Source: Costus lasius
Lineage: Eukaryota > Streptophyta > Magnoliopsida > Zingiberales > Costaceae
Assembly: GCA_027563935.2 (NCBI GenBank)
Contig: CM050450.1
Coordinates: 91,634,439-91,698,438 of the forward strand
DNA length: 64,000 nt
Direction of reading: 5' to 3'
Under the pieces are notes generated by a model. The model had not been told where the DNA came from. It ran no database searches and was given only the letters and a program-made list of their open reading frames with translations. This document shows, piece after piece, positions 22,850 through 35,708 of this stretch (position 1 is the first letter of the stretch; each line of letters opens with the position of its first letter). The translations under genes and the position numbers were made by a program.

Positions 22850-24548
22850 TGATGAAGCTACTATGGGAGGGATGGTCCTTAAAGCCGTACTCTAAGGATT
22901 TACACAATGCACACGAAAACGGGAGAGGGTCTTTAGACGAGAGAAGTGAAAATTGCTTCGGAAATGCAGCAGAAAACACGATGAAATCAGCGTCGAGTTT
23001 GATCGGGGCAACACGAATGCGAAAGAACACAACGGCACGCAACTACAGAATGTAACACACTAACCTCATAGCAATTTAGCACTCTCACACATCAGATTTT
23101 AAGCTCAGCACGTCGCAATCGGAAAACCAACGGATTCGCAGCACACAGCTCGCATGCTTATGCGCCTGAAACAAACCAAAGAACAGCGGAACGTCCACGT
23201 CTCCGGTGAACGGATACCCGTGGAAGATCGGAAATTGTAACGGAAATGAACACGACGAAAATGAAAAGACAGGCAGACCTGACCCACCGGAGGCGGTGGG
23301 ATTTACTTTACTGCTTCGAAAACCAGGAAGGAAACACTTCGGAGTCGAGGCACCGACCACGACTCTTACAAACTTTGAAGGCGAAACGCCGACTTCGACT
23401 TCTACAGCGCTGGAGGCTCTCAGCTCACCAGGAGTACTCTACCACCAAGAGAACTAAGGAACACAACACCCCAACCTCCTCTTTTATAGAACAAGAGGGG
23501 AGGGAATAAGACAAAGCAGGAAAAGACAAGCTACTTTAACAACTACCTACTCTTGCAGCCCATAAAGTAGTCAAGCTGCAGCTACAAGACAAAAGAGAAA
23601 CAAACTTCTACCTAATATTCTTGAAGCTGATCGCATGGTCTTCTAGTCTTCGTATGGAGGCGGTTAGGCAATCAGACGCGCTCGGAGCAAACCGCGACAA
23701 AGCAGCAGAATTTTGAAGTATTGGGCTGCGTAACGATCGTCGCGGCCTTCTCTTGGGCCGTGTTGCTGATGTGCTTGTGAGGCCCATCTGGACTTGGGCT
23801 CTTCGGGGGTTGTCTTGTAGTGTCCTTGGGCCCGGTCACTTCGGTGTGGATGGAGAGCGGGCTAATAACACCCACGAAGCGGTCCGGTGGGTGAGATGTG
23901 CGTTGAGATTGCCGAATAACCACCTTGTTGGGCTCCTTTGGGTCTTCATGAGCTGGAGCAACATGGTAGGGTGGGTTGTATACGTCGAAATGGGGTCGTC
24001 GGGGTAGTTCTGCGGCTTCGGGTAGCTGTCTGCAGAAGTCACAGGGTGTGACTTTCGTCGCTGGGTGACCCGAGGAACATTTTGTGGGAGTTCCAACTTG
24101 TGCATGTGGCTCCGCCTCCGATTCCAAGATTTCTCCGGGGAGCTGTTTGCAGGACCCATGGGGCGTGGTTTTCGTCGCTGGGTACCCCGAGGAACTTTAT
24201 GTGGCAAATCGGACTTGTGCACCCGGTAGTTGTCCGCAGGACCCATGGGGCATGGTTCTCGTCGCTGGGTACCCCGAGGAACATTCTGTCAAAAAATCAG
24301 ACTTGTGACCCGGTAGTTGTCCGCAGGACTCACGGGGTGTGGTCTTCGTCGCGGGGTAGTCTGAGGAACTTTTTGTGGAAAATCGGACTTGTGCATGTGA
24401 AGACGCCCCCGAATCGGGTAGTTGTCAGCAGGACTCATGAGGCGTGGCTTCCGTCGCTGGGTATCCCGAAAAACTTTATGTGGAAAATTTTTGGGGCACC
24501 GTCGGGGCCAGATTTTCCCCTTCTTTCATGTTGTATGCTCCTGCATCA
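22850..24548 (-). repeat. 5' LTR of chromovirus
   Basis: 1,699 bp, the partner of 14242-15954. It holds the same tandem repeats and keeps the frame ending SPSTPK (minus-strand ORF 24246 to 23836), although one-base indels near 24290-24312 break the frame upstream. In a 5' LTR the tail would not be translated as part of pol. Confidence 0.9.
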
Positions 24549-24710
24549 GTCGGGGACCTTGGTTTTTGTCAGTATTGAAGATATTGATAGTATTGCTAGA
24601 CTAAGTTTTATTTTCTGTTCTTTTCTGCTTATTCTGAGTTTATTTGATCTATCTACTTTAGACTGTGCAGGAAACTAAGATTTGAAGAAAGATAAGGAGA
24701 AGAAGTTGTC

Positions 24711-26681
24711 ATGGCAGAAGGAAAAACACTTAGGGACTATGCAACCCTAATCCACAGGAGATACACTTTAGCATTGCCAAACCTGCTATCGAGGCTAATA
24801 ATTTGAAATCATGCCAGCATTCCTGACTATGATACAGCAAAATCAGTTTGGAGGATCACCACTTGAAGATCCTTATCAACATTTATATCTTTTTCTTGAA
24901 TATTGTGACACCATTAAAATTAATGGTGTTTCTGATGATGCATTAAAACTAAGGTCGTTTCCTTTTTCTCTTAGGGACCGAGCACGTTCTTGGCTACATC
25001 TTGACCTACCGGTACCTTCACTACATGGGATCAACTATCAAATGCTTTCTTGATGAAGTACTTTCCACCCAGCAAGACAATCCAGTTAAGAAATCAGATT
25101 ACTAGCTTTGCACAGCGGGATGTCGAGTCTTTCAGCGAGGCATGAGAGCGTTTTAACAAATTACAACGGAAGTGTCCTCACCATGGCCTTGAAAATTAGA
25201 TTCTAATTCATACATTTTATAATGGTTTACTTTATAATACCCATTTGACTATTGATGCTGCCACAGGAGGAGCCCTCATGAGCAAAACAATTGAAGATAC
25301 ATTCACCTTGTTTGAGGAGATGGCCCTGAATCATAACCATTGGGCTACTGAAGAAGGAATGATATATTGTCATCAACATGGTGAGAATGAAAATGATGGA
25401 TGGCACAGCTTGATTGAAAAGGTAAACTCTTTTAGGGTAGAGTCCATGTTTGAAAAATTTATGGTTAGTCAAAATCAATTTATGACAAATCAAAATAAGG
25501 AGATTGAAGATCTTAAGGGAATGGTTAGTCATCTTACTTCTCAAGTAGGATCTTTAGCAGCTCACAATAAAACCTTAGAAGACCAAATACCTGCTAAACC
25601 TGAATTAAACCTTAGAGAACACTATAATGCTATAATTACTAGGAGTGGGAGGCAATTAGAAGAACCTAAAGGGAGAGTTGAGGATAATGAAGAAGAGCCT
25701 AATATCGAACATAATAATGAACTAGACTTGGAAAAACCTCCTGTACAAGGGCAGTCTCAAACTAGTTTGTTACCTCAACAGAGTGATGAACCTAAAGGAG
25801 ATGAGCCATGTCAACCAGAAATTCCTAGATCAAGTTCACCTGCACCTTATAGGCCAATTATACCCTTTCCCCAGAGATTAGTTCAAGCAAAATTAGATAA
25901 ACAATTTGGGAAATTTCTTGATGTCTTGAAAAAGCTTTATATTAATATTCCATTTACTGAAGCTTTATCTCAAATGACCATATATGCTAAATTTTTGAAA
26001 GAAATTTTATCTAATAAAAGAAAGATAGAGGACTATGGTACTGTGGCTTTAATTGAAGAGTGTAGTGCTATTATCCAAAACAAGTTACCACCAAAATTAA
26101 AGGACCCAAGTAGTTTCTCTATCCCTTATTTTATTGGGAGTATGGCTTTTGACCAAGCCTTATGTGATTTAGGTGCTAGTGTAAATCTAACGTTGTTATC
26201 TATTTGCAGGAAGTTGGACATGGGAGAGCTTAAACCAACTTCAATATCTTTGCAGCTCGCCAATCGTTTAGTTAAGTATCCTGTAGGAATTCTGAAAGAT
26301 GTGTCTATCCAAGTAGGTAAGTATTTCATTCCAACAGATTTTATAGTTCTTGAAATCGAGGAAGATGCAAAGATCCCTATCATACATGGTAGACCATTCT
26401 TAGCCACAGCAAGAGCAATTATTGATGTAAAGGACGGTAAACTTACACTTAACATTGGAGATGAAAGAATTGAGTATGACTTGAATGAGGCCATGAAAAA
26501 CCCATCAAATTTTGGATCTTTTTGTTGTGTAGATGACACTGTCTATGATCTTGGTGATTTATTTGTTGAAACCTTTGAATATGATTCTGATTTAGATTCT
26601 ATTCTTGATTCTAATGTAGACACCAGTTCTGAAATTAATGAATTATTAGATTGCATTGTTTGTCATGATAAAAAAGAGTGA
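24711..26681 (+). pseudogene. Athila gag and protease
   Basis: The start ATG is at 24711 (MAEGKTLRDYATL), 157 bases after the primer site resumes. Gag shows QNQFGGSPLEDP, DTIKINGVS and FPFSLRDRARSWLHLD, typical of Athila gag; a one-base shift near 24805 and a compensating shift near 25010 put 24811-25010 in another frame. Stops fall near 25144 and 25198. From 25245 the frame is open to 26681: gag C-terminus with a probable coiled coil (MVSHLTSQVGSLAAHNKTLEDQ), then the protease with active site DLGAS (26166-26180) and IPIIHGRPFLATARAI. A stop at the end of the frame (KKE) and a frame change lead into RT. Confidence 0.88.
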
Positions 26682-28284
26682 AGAAGAGAAAGCTCCAAAA
26701 GTAGAACTTAAGGCTTTATTTGATAATCTTCATTTTGACTTTCTTGGTCCTGATTCTACTTACCTTGTCATTGTTGATGCACAGCTTGAAAAAAGGGAGA
26801 CAGATTTGCTTCTCAAAGAATTAAGGATTCATATGAAGGTAATTGGGTACACAATTGATGACTTAAACGGAATTAACAACTCTTTTTGTATGCACAGGAT
26901 CTTGATGGAAGAGGAACACAAGCCACATGCAGATTTTCAAAAAAAAACTTAACCCCTCTATAAAAGAAGTTGTGAAGAAGGAGGTTCTGAAATTACTTGA
27001 TGCAGGTATTATCTATCCTATCTCTGACAGTAAATGGGTCAGTCCTGTACATTGTGTTCCTAAGAAAGGAGCGGTAACTGTCATGAAAAACAAAGACAAT
27101 GAATTGATTCCTGTTAGAACAGTAACTAGTTGGCGCATGTGCATAGATTATAGAAAATTGAATGCTGCCACTAGGAAAGACGATTTTCCCATACCTTTTA
27201 TTGATCAGATAGTTGAAAGGCTTGCAAACCATTCTCACTTTTGTTTCTTAGATGGATATTTTGGGTTTTTCCAAATTCTGATACATCCTGATGACCAAGA
27301 TAAGACCACTTTCACTTGCCCGTATGGTACTTTTGCATATAGGAGAATGTCTTTTGGTCTATGTAATGCACCTGCTACTTTTCAGAGGTGTATGATGGCT
27401 ATTTTTTTTTACTTTATTGAGGACTTTATGGATATATTAATGGAAGATTTCTCTGTATATGGTTTTTCTTTTGATGATTGTTTGGCTAATTTATCTCAAA
27501 TTTTGCAACGGTGTGAAAAAACTAACCTTGTGCTTAATTGGAAAAATATCATTTCATAGTTAGGCAAGGGATAGTTTTGGGGCACTTCATTTCAGAGAGA
27601 GGGATTGAAGTTGACAAAGCTAAAGTCGAGGTGATAGAAAAATTAGAGCCACCCACTACTGTAATGGAGGTCCGAAGCATTCTAGGGCATGCAGGATTCT
27701 ACTAGCGATTCATCAAGGATTTATCTAAACTCGCTAGACCTCTTACAAATTTACTTTGTAAAGATGTTAAATTTTCTTTTGATGAAGATTGTTTGTCTGC
27801 CTTTCAGGAATTAAAGAAGGCTTTGATTTCAGCACCTATCATTCAGCCTCCAAATTGGGATTTGCCCTTTGAGCTCATGTGTGATGCCAGTGATTATGCA
27901 ATAGGAGCAGTTATAGGACAGAGAAAAGAGAAAAAGCCTTATGTTATTCACTATGCTAGTAGGACTTTGGATGAGACATAGAGGAATTACACAACCACTG
28001 AGAAAGAACTTTTAGCCATAGTGTTTGCCTTTGATAAATTTAGATCATACTTGATTAATTCTAAAGTTATGGTGTACACTGATCATGTAGTAGTGAGGTA
28101 CTTAATGCAAAAAAAGGATAGTAAACCACGCTTGCTTAGATGGATTTTACTCTTGCAAGAGTTTGATTTAGAAATTAAAGATAAAAAAGGATCAAAAAAC
28201 TTTGTTGCAGATCATCTTTCAAGGATAATGGTAGATACTGAAAAGAATGATATAATCAATTATTCCTTTCCTAAAGAACAACTC
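26656..28284 (+). pseudogene. Athila RT and RNase H
   Basis: RT starts in KLNPSIKEVVKKEVLKLLDA and includes WRMCIDYRKLN and CNAPATFQRCM. The catalytic FMDD reads LMED (27437-27448): the first Asp is Glu. A run of nine A at 26939-26947 is one longer than the frame needs and shifts it. A further shift near 27540 and stops near 27704 and 27979 follow. RNase H shows CDASDYAIGAVIGQ and ends in VADHLSRI. Coding stops at PKEQL because Copia B inserted at 28285; it continues at 37412. Confidence 0.9.
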
Positions 28285-29982
28285 TGAAAGTCCCCTAAAA
28301 CAAGGGGGCGAAACCCTAATAGTAGGCGCATATAAAAATTTTTCGAGCGGAAGCAAGGGTTTCCTAGATTGATTTATATGTCATATGATCAACTTTCAAT
28401 ACCTTGCAATGTAGATAGATCTAGAAGAAAGATCATACCATTGTCATCGCTTGGATGGTGCCTTGGAAGCAAAGATCGAAAGGGGTCTTCTCCAAAGGTA
28501 GCGCACACAAGGTGAAGATGACTTGCTCCTTTGAGTCCTTTGTGCTAGCAAAGTTCTTCAAAGTATCCTTGATCGTTTGAAGGGAATTGAGATGAGACTT
28601 TGCTTGTCGAAATTTCTCCAAGGCGTGAAATCTTTTTGCCACACGAGAGAGAGGGCGACGAGAGAGAAGAACTTCGGCTTAAGGCGTTGAGGCGTTCAAC
28701 AAGAAGTGGCGTTACATGCTTTCTAAAAATAGAAATACATGAAGCCATGCGCCCACTCAATGAAACCGCCAAAACGCCTACATGCTTTGAACCAAGCGTT
28801 CACTCATGTGAACCGGTTCAAGCCAATTCAATCCAATTGCATTTGGTTCAAAGTCCAAACCAAATCAGCCCAAGCCATGATCTAGATCACATTGAACCAA
28901 ATGGTTCAAGATCTAACCGTTCATCTCTTGATGCTCCTGATCTCACCGATCTAGCAACAATTCTCTCGATCGAAGCTTACCGATCTCAAGCCCAAATCAA
29001 TCAAACATGATCAGACCAGATCTCACTTACAATCAGAGATTAAATCCCTTTAAACTGAACCAAAACAATTCAGTCCACACGATCTGACTTAAGTAAGCCA
29101 TATCATCAAATTGTGCGACCCTAAGGGTTTCCTTTAAATGTCGGTAACGATAACTTTAGTTATCACGATCAGTGAGGGGTATCTAGCAACACATCACTGT
29201 CTCCCGATATAAAGGAAAGAGTCTTCCAAGACTACACCCAAACCACAGCACAAGTGTGAATCTACTTCACTAGGCATACTTGATTCCTTTGCCACTGGAT
29301 GTTCTTATTGGACAAGCGTGTCAAGCCTGTAACTCCAATATGATGAGAATGATTAGATCAGATGAACATAATCATCTGGGTATGGCCATACACTTTCTCA
29401 ATCATCTCATCCAGGGGGGCCCCTTTAGAACATCACACTCCTATTAAGGAGACGGCAATCCTATATCTATCACTAGTGTCCTAACCTGACTCATGATCAT
29501 TATCCAAGATAGTCTATAACCATTATGTTTCAAATGATATTGAACTACCTCAAAACAATGACAATCATCATTTAGAAACACAAGTGATCTCAAGTCAGAG
29601 GACATATGCCACTTGTTGCATACAAGGATTATTCACATTGTGACAAGCAATTGAATATCCTAGTAGGGTCTGTCCAGTACATCCAATGTACCTATGAGTC
29701 TACATCTTATTCCATGCTCGAAGCATCCTATAAGATTAGAACACATATTAGTCTCAATCATATCTAGGCTGTCTCATGTTCACCAAGATATCTCGACTAA
29801 GGACTTAACTGCATGTCAGCTAAGCTGAACAGCATTGAGACATTATTCAGAAGTATACATATGACAGCATATAATGTAACAACCTGAATAACAACCATTG
29901 CCTTTATAAACATTAGAGTTTATATATGATACTGATACAATCCCGAGGCCTCAAACATTAGCCTTAAGGGCATACCCCAACA
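28285..29982 (-). repeat. 3' LTR of Copia B
   Basis: 1,698 bp, reading TGAAAGTCCCC to CCCCAACA on the plus strand. It contains TATGGCCATA at 29381-29390 and GAACCGGTTC at 28810-28819. Confidence 0.95.
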
Positions 29983-30002
29983 ATCTCCCACTTGCACTTA
30001 AT

Positions 30003-33000
30003 CTAATGGTTGAGAAATCTCAAACCCATATTATTACAGTGCTTTTCATGCTTCTGCTGCGCCAGAGGCTTTGTAAGCGGGTCAGCCAAATTGTCATCTG
30101 TATGAACCTTGCAGATTTTGATCTCGCCTCGATCAATGATCTCCCGGATCAAGTGAAACCGTCTCTGTATGTGCTTGGACTTCTGGTGCGACCGTGGTTC
30201 CTTTGCTTGTGCTATTGCTCCAGTGTTATCACAGAAGATAACCAAAGGATCTGCACTCGAAGGAACAACACCAAGTTCCTGAACGAACTTACGAATCCAC
30301 ACTGCCTCCTTAGATGCTTCTGAGGCTGCAACATACTCGGCTTCTGTTGTAGAATCAGCAACAATAGACTGTTTGAAACTTTTCCACACCACCGCACCTC
30401 CATTCAAGCTAAAAACATAGCCTGATTGCGATCGGAAATCATCCTGGTCAGATTGGAACGAAGCGTCAGTATATCCTTCAATACTGAGTTCTTCCTGACC
30501 ACCATACACCAAGAACATATCTTTGGTCCTCCGCAGATATTTTAAAATGTTCTTGACTGCAACCCAGTGTGCCTGACCTGGATTACTTTGGAATCGACTG
30601 GTCACGCTTAACCCGTAAGCGACGTCTGGGCGAGTACACAACATCGCATACATAATGGACCCAATAGCCGAAGCATAAGGCGTATTGTCCATTTCATCTT
30701 TCTCAGTCTGTGTTTGTGGACACTGACTCTTTGAAAGATTCAGACCATGTCTGACTGGAAGATATCCTCTTTTAGAATTCTCTAAATGGAATCTCTCCAT
30801 GACTTTATCGATGTAAGTACTCTGGCACAGCCCGAGAAGTCTCTTAGATCTATCCCTGTAGATCTTCACACCTAATACATAGGCTGCTTCTCCTAAATCT
30901 TTCATCTGGAAACATTTCCTTAACCATGCCTTAACCGCATGCATTTCAGGAATATCATTTCCAATGATCAAGATATCATCGACGTAGAGGACTAGGAAAG
31001 TAATCACGCTCCCACTAAACCTCTTATATACACACGGGTCATCTTCATTCTTGATGAAACTAAATTCACAGATTGATTCATCAAAACGAATATTCCAGCT
31101 TCTTGACGCTTGTTTAAGTCCATAAATGGACTTCTTTAACTTGCATATTTTATGACGATCTGATGGATTAGTGAAACCTTCAGGTTGTGTCATATACACA
31201 TCCTCATCCAGATTTCCATTAAGGAAAGCGGTCTTCACATCCATCTGCCAGATCTCATAATCGTAATATGCTGCTATTGCGAGAATGATCCGAATAGACT
31301 TGAACATAGCTACAGGAGAGAAAGTTTCATCATAATCTATCCCGTAGATTTGTTTGAAACCTTTCGCAACTAGCCTGCCTTTATAGGTAACCACGTTACC
31401 ATCCATGTCAATCTTCTTCTTGAAGATCCATTTACAGCCTATAGGGATTACTCCCGGAGGCGGATCAACCAAATCCCAGACTTGGTTATCTGACATGGAG
31501 TTCATCTCGGCTCGCATAGCTTCAAGCCATCTCGCTGATTCCGGTCCACTGATCGCATCCGCATAAGTGAGAGGTTCATCATGATCAATGATGTAGACTC
31601 CGTCATAGCGCTCAGGCTGTCGACGGATCCTTCCCGATCTTTGCGGTTCCCATGATATCTGAGCCTCAGGTTGTTCAATAACCTGTTCTACTGGCTCATG
31701 CGCATCCAACTATGCTTGACTACTTTGTCCTTCTTCTGGATTCTCATCCAGCTTTATTTCTCTCCCACTGGCCTCTTGCAGAAGAAATTCCTTCTCAAGA
31801 AAAATAGCCGTCCGAGCAACAAATACTTTGTTCTCTTTGGGATCGTAGAAATAATAACCCTTAGTTTCCTTAGGGTAACCGACAAAGATACATTTCTCAG
31901 ATCTGCTCTCTAGTTTCCCAGAGGCGAGCTTTTTGACATAAGCCTCGCAACCCCAGATCTTAATAAATGTCAAACTCAGCTGTTTCCCATACCATAACTC
32001 ATATGGAGTCTTTGAAACTGCCTTGGATGGCACTCGGTTTAGTACCTTTGCAGCTGTTTCCAGTGCAAATCCCCAAAAGGAGTAAGGTAGAGTAGCCTGA
32101 CTCATCATTGAACGAACCATATCCAATAAGGTTATGTTCCTCCTCTCAGACACACCATAACATTGCGGTGTTCCTGGCGGAGTGAGCTGTGAGATAATCC
32201 CACACTCCTTCAGATAGTCAGTAAACTCACGACTTAGGTATTCTCCACCTCGATCTGAGCGAAGTGCCTTGATATTTCGGCCTAGCTGATTCTGTACTTC
32301 ATTTTTGAACTCTTTGAACTTGTCAAAAGATTCACTTTTATGTCTGATTAGATAGACATATCCATACCTACTGAAATCAACAGTAAAGGTAATGAATTAT
32401 GAATAGCCACCTCTGGCATGTTTACTAAATGGCCCACACACATCACTGTGTATAAGGTCAAGTAAACTCGAAGCCCTTTGACCTTTGTTAAGAAAAGGAG
32501 CCTTCGTCATTTTACCCATTAAACAAGCTTTGCATGTATCAATCTCCTCATAGGAGAATGATCCCAGCAGTCCATGATCATGCAACCGCTTAATGCGTTT
32601 CTTGTTAATATGGCCTAAACGACTATGCCATAGCAAGGTGCTATCATCAGCATACTTGGCTTTCTTATTATCAATATTTTGTATAGAACATTCCATGTCC
32701 AACATGAATAACCCATTGTTAATTGATCCAGTAGCATAAACAATATTATCATTAGAAATAACACACTTTTAAATATTGCATTCAAAGGAAAACCCTTTCC
32801 TGACAAGAGCAGGAATAGAGATAATATTTTTCATTATGCTAGGTACAAAATAACAATTGTTCAATTCTAATACAAGTCCAGATGGTAATGAGATGTGATA
32901 TTCTCCTACAGCAACAGCAGCAACCCGTGCTCCGTTTCCAACTCGTAGATCCACCTCATGCTGTCCCACCTGTCTTCTTCTCTTGAGTTCCTGTACATTT

Positions 33001-33887
33001 GAACAAATGTGAACTCCACATGCAGTGTCCAACACCCATGAAATAGAAGAAGAAGATATCATGACTTCAGTCACAAATATACCTGAGCCAGAAGCAATGC
33101 TTCCCTTCTTGTCTCCTTGGAGCGCTTTACAGTCCTTTTTCCAGTGACCCAGCTGGCCACAATGGAAACATCTGTATTCCTTCGACCGCTTAACCTTTTG
33201 TTTCAGAGCCTTGTTGTAGCTCTTGACAGGGGCTTTGCCCTTCTTCCCCTTCTTCTTGTTCCTGGAAGGAACCATCAAGACAGAGGTTGAAGGCTTTCCC
33301 TTTAGAGTCAACTCTGTAGTCAAGAGCATGTTCAGTAACTCTACCGGGGTACAGTCGATCTTGTTCATATTGAAATTAATAATGAACGGATCGAAAGAGG
33401 CCGGGAGAGACTGAAGAATGATGTCTATAGCAAGCTCCTGATTGACGGTATGTCCCAGTTTCTCTAGAACCTCTTTGTACCCAATCATCTTGAGTACGTG
33501 AGCTCCCACTGGACTCCCTTCAGCCAGTTTGCTCTGAAAGAAAAGCTTAGTCAAATTGTAGCGTTCAGTCCTAGCCTGTGCAGCATACAGCATCTTGAGG
33601 TTTGCTATAATCTGTATAGCAGATAGATCCTCATGCTGACGTTGCAGCTCTGGCGTCATCGACGCAAGCATCAGGCAAGCGACATCAATGCTATCATTGA
33701 CATGCTTTTCATAGGCTTCCCGAACCGCCCTTGCGGCGTTCGCAGCGGGTTGAGGCGATATAGCCGTCTCGAGGACATACAGTTTCCTCTCTGCCTTAAG
33801 AACAATCTTAAGGTGTCCGTACCAGTTTGAGAAGTTTGGCCCAGCAAACTTCTCCCTTTCTAGTAGGGATCGCACATTGAAATTCGT
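30003..33887 (-). pseudogene. Copia B gag-pol polyprotein, three stops
   Basis: All parts lie in one minus-strand frame. Gag (SLLEREKFAGPNFSNWYG), the CCHC knuckle (CFHCGQLGHWKKDC), protease VLDTACG, integrase HSDVCGPF, RSDRGGE and GVSERRN, RT YVDD and RNase H ADSTTEAEY are visible. Breaks: start codon ACG at 33885-33887; TTA to TAA at 32769-32771 after protease; TAC to TAA at 32397-32399 in integrase; CAG to TAG at 31710-31712 between integrase and RT. Two missense changes are visible in integrase relative to its sisters: FTDD to FTVD, and QWNG to QCYG. No frameshift was found. Confidence 0.94.
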
Positions 33888-35694
33888 GGTGTTCGTTGCT
33901 GCAGTAATCTACAACAATGCAAGAACAGCAAGGTCAGTATCAATGTTTAGAATCAATCCAGGACTTAAGAAAGATTCTTTTCTCACTATTTTATCTGACT
34001 GAAAAATCCATTAAACAGTCCGAAAGAGTAACGCTCTTTTAGTGAGATGGGATCCAGATTTCATACTTGGTCTCCGCGTCCCGCTCAGGCGAGATAAGAT
34101 GCACAGAGAGTACAAGCACTAATTTCTGGTAGGCAGTCCCTGCCAATCGCCAACCCGTGCGATTCCCCTTCATCTGGGCAATCCAGCAGACTGTGCCAAC
34201 TGAGTTGGTACAACACAGTCTCTGATCCCACAGATGGCTGCCTCCATATAGCTCACATATGCTCAGTATGTAGTCTACATGGTCAAGCTGACCCGACCTA
34301 CTTCCTGGACCACCACGTGCTATGCTGAGCAACGAGAAGCGATAAATCCCTTCTCTGTAACACGCAGGTGTAATCACACACCGTCTGAAGATAGATGGGC
34401 GTGCCCACTGAGTGGGTACAACACGGCCCCAACGATAGTCAGAACAGTGAGGTTTCGCGTCAGAAGGCTTACGTGCTTGATATTATAGCGTTGGATTTTA
34501 ACGGTCTTTTATCTTCTTAACTATCATGCATAACCTATGGCGATAGCAGAAGATTAAATCATGCAATTCTAATTATATAAACAATAAATAGAAAGCATGC
34601 TGATCTTATGTGGTAAAAGCCCATTAAGCCTAGGTAAGACCTTAATTCAACTTAAGTCTTCACTTGAGCTCTTCATGGGTCTTTTGCATCTCATCTGGCC
34701 CAACCCAGGGCCCAAGCGCCCATTGCAGCTCAGGTGCGCCCACCAGGTAAATGCGCCTGTCCCAGAGTCGAACCCTGGACCTCCCACCTGGTCAAGCCTC
34801 AAGCTGCATGCGCCTCTGCCAAGTGTGCTCTGTGCTCTTGTCTGATTAAATTATAATTTAATCTATCTAGACAAGGTTGACTCGCAGGTCAATTACACTT
34901 TATAAATTAAATAACATGTGATGCGCAGATCACAATAAAAATTAATTTACAATTCAATACCAGGCTCGCAGGCCCCAGCACAGCACACATTAAATTAGGC
35001 TGCCCACATAAGATTAAATAAACAAGCATCATGGCATCCAATCAACATGTGATCCATAAACAAAATAAAATTTTCAAAATCCCATTGGAATCAATTTTAT
35101 TTTTCTTATGTGCCCTACAACCTTACAACGGTCCATTAATAGGGATCCACTCATCATGTCTAGTCAGATCCACTGCCCTTGCATACACCAAGTCCTAACC
35201 GACTTGAGTCGACCTAATGGTCAACAATGCAAGCGTTGGGCTGAACTACCCTCATGAGTTCTGGCAAGCGGGTGTGACCCCGGGCCTAACTCATGCGTGT
35301 TCACTGGTTGTCTCAACCAGACATCGCTACACGCCAGTCTGCAGTCGACCTATAGCCACCTTGTGCTTGCGCACAGGTGCTATCTGGTCAACCCATCTAG
35401 GCTGTCAGATAGTCTGATCAGACTGGTTGGATCTAGACTCGACTGTGACTTCAACCCTACTAACCCGTCTAAGGACTTATAGCAGGCGCTTAGATCTAAG
35501 TGAGCCGCGCAAGTTAAGTTTTGATTGATAAAACAAAAATACAACATTGCGCCAACATCATACATGCGCCACCATGAATAAAACAAGCATCTAATGTTTA
35601 ACATGTTATATTCGCATGATGATTAGATCTACCCACGCAAACATGGATCACAAGTAGTAACATGAAGCAATCATATGAACACATATAGAACCTC
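33888..35694 (-). other. Leader of Copia B
   Basis: About 1.8 kb without a gene. It carries H2 (34192-34212), H1 (34400-34420), the best-preserved tRNA-like block (34744-34820) and hairpin H0 (35208-35225), in the reverse order to Copia A as expected for the opposite strand. Confidence 0.8.
34744..34820 (-). other. tRNA-like block in Copia B leader
   Basis: On the minus strand it contains CTTGACCAGGTGGGAGGTCC followed by CCAGGGTTCGACTCTGGG, a T-arm-like hairpin that matches the Pol III B-box GGTTCGANTCC at 10 of 11 positions. The A-box region is only loosely matched. It resembles the head of a tRNA-derived SINE but no SINE tail is seen. Confidence 0.5.
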
Positions 35695-35706
35695 GCTCTG
35701 ATACCA
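35695..35706 (-). other. Primer-binding site of Copia B
   Basis: Minus-strand TGGTATCAGAGC, two bases from the 5' LTR edge at 35709. Confidence 0.9.
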
Positions 35707-35708
35707 AT

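Larger units (their letters stand above)
14242..24548 (-). mobile_element. CRM-like chromovirus (Ty3/gypsy) nested in Athila
   Basis: On + coordinates the LTRs start TGATGAAGC and end CTCCTGCATCA; flanking duplication GTCGG is at 14237-14241 and 24549-24553. The internal region reads on the minus strand: primer site (22835-22845), gag, PR, RT, RNase H, IN. After integrase I see FNVAELLPF but no chromodomain, and the pol frame runs on into the 3' LTR. Those two traits are known from centromeric CRM elements, hence the label, but other chromovirus clades are possible. A solo LTR (20244-22315) splits gag. Own length is about 8.2 kb. Confidence 0.85.

Noticed and set aside
28600..29010. A 136-codon open frame repeated at 36024-36434
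   Set aside because: It recurs only because both lie in the two LTRs of Copia B. It is antisense to the element and is not conserved in Copia C LTRs.
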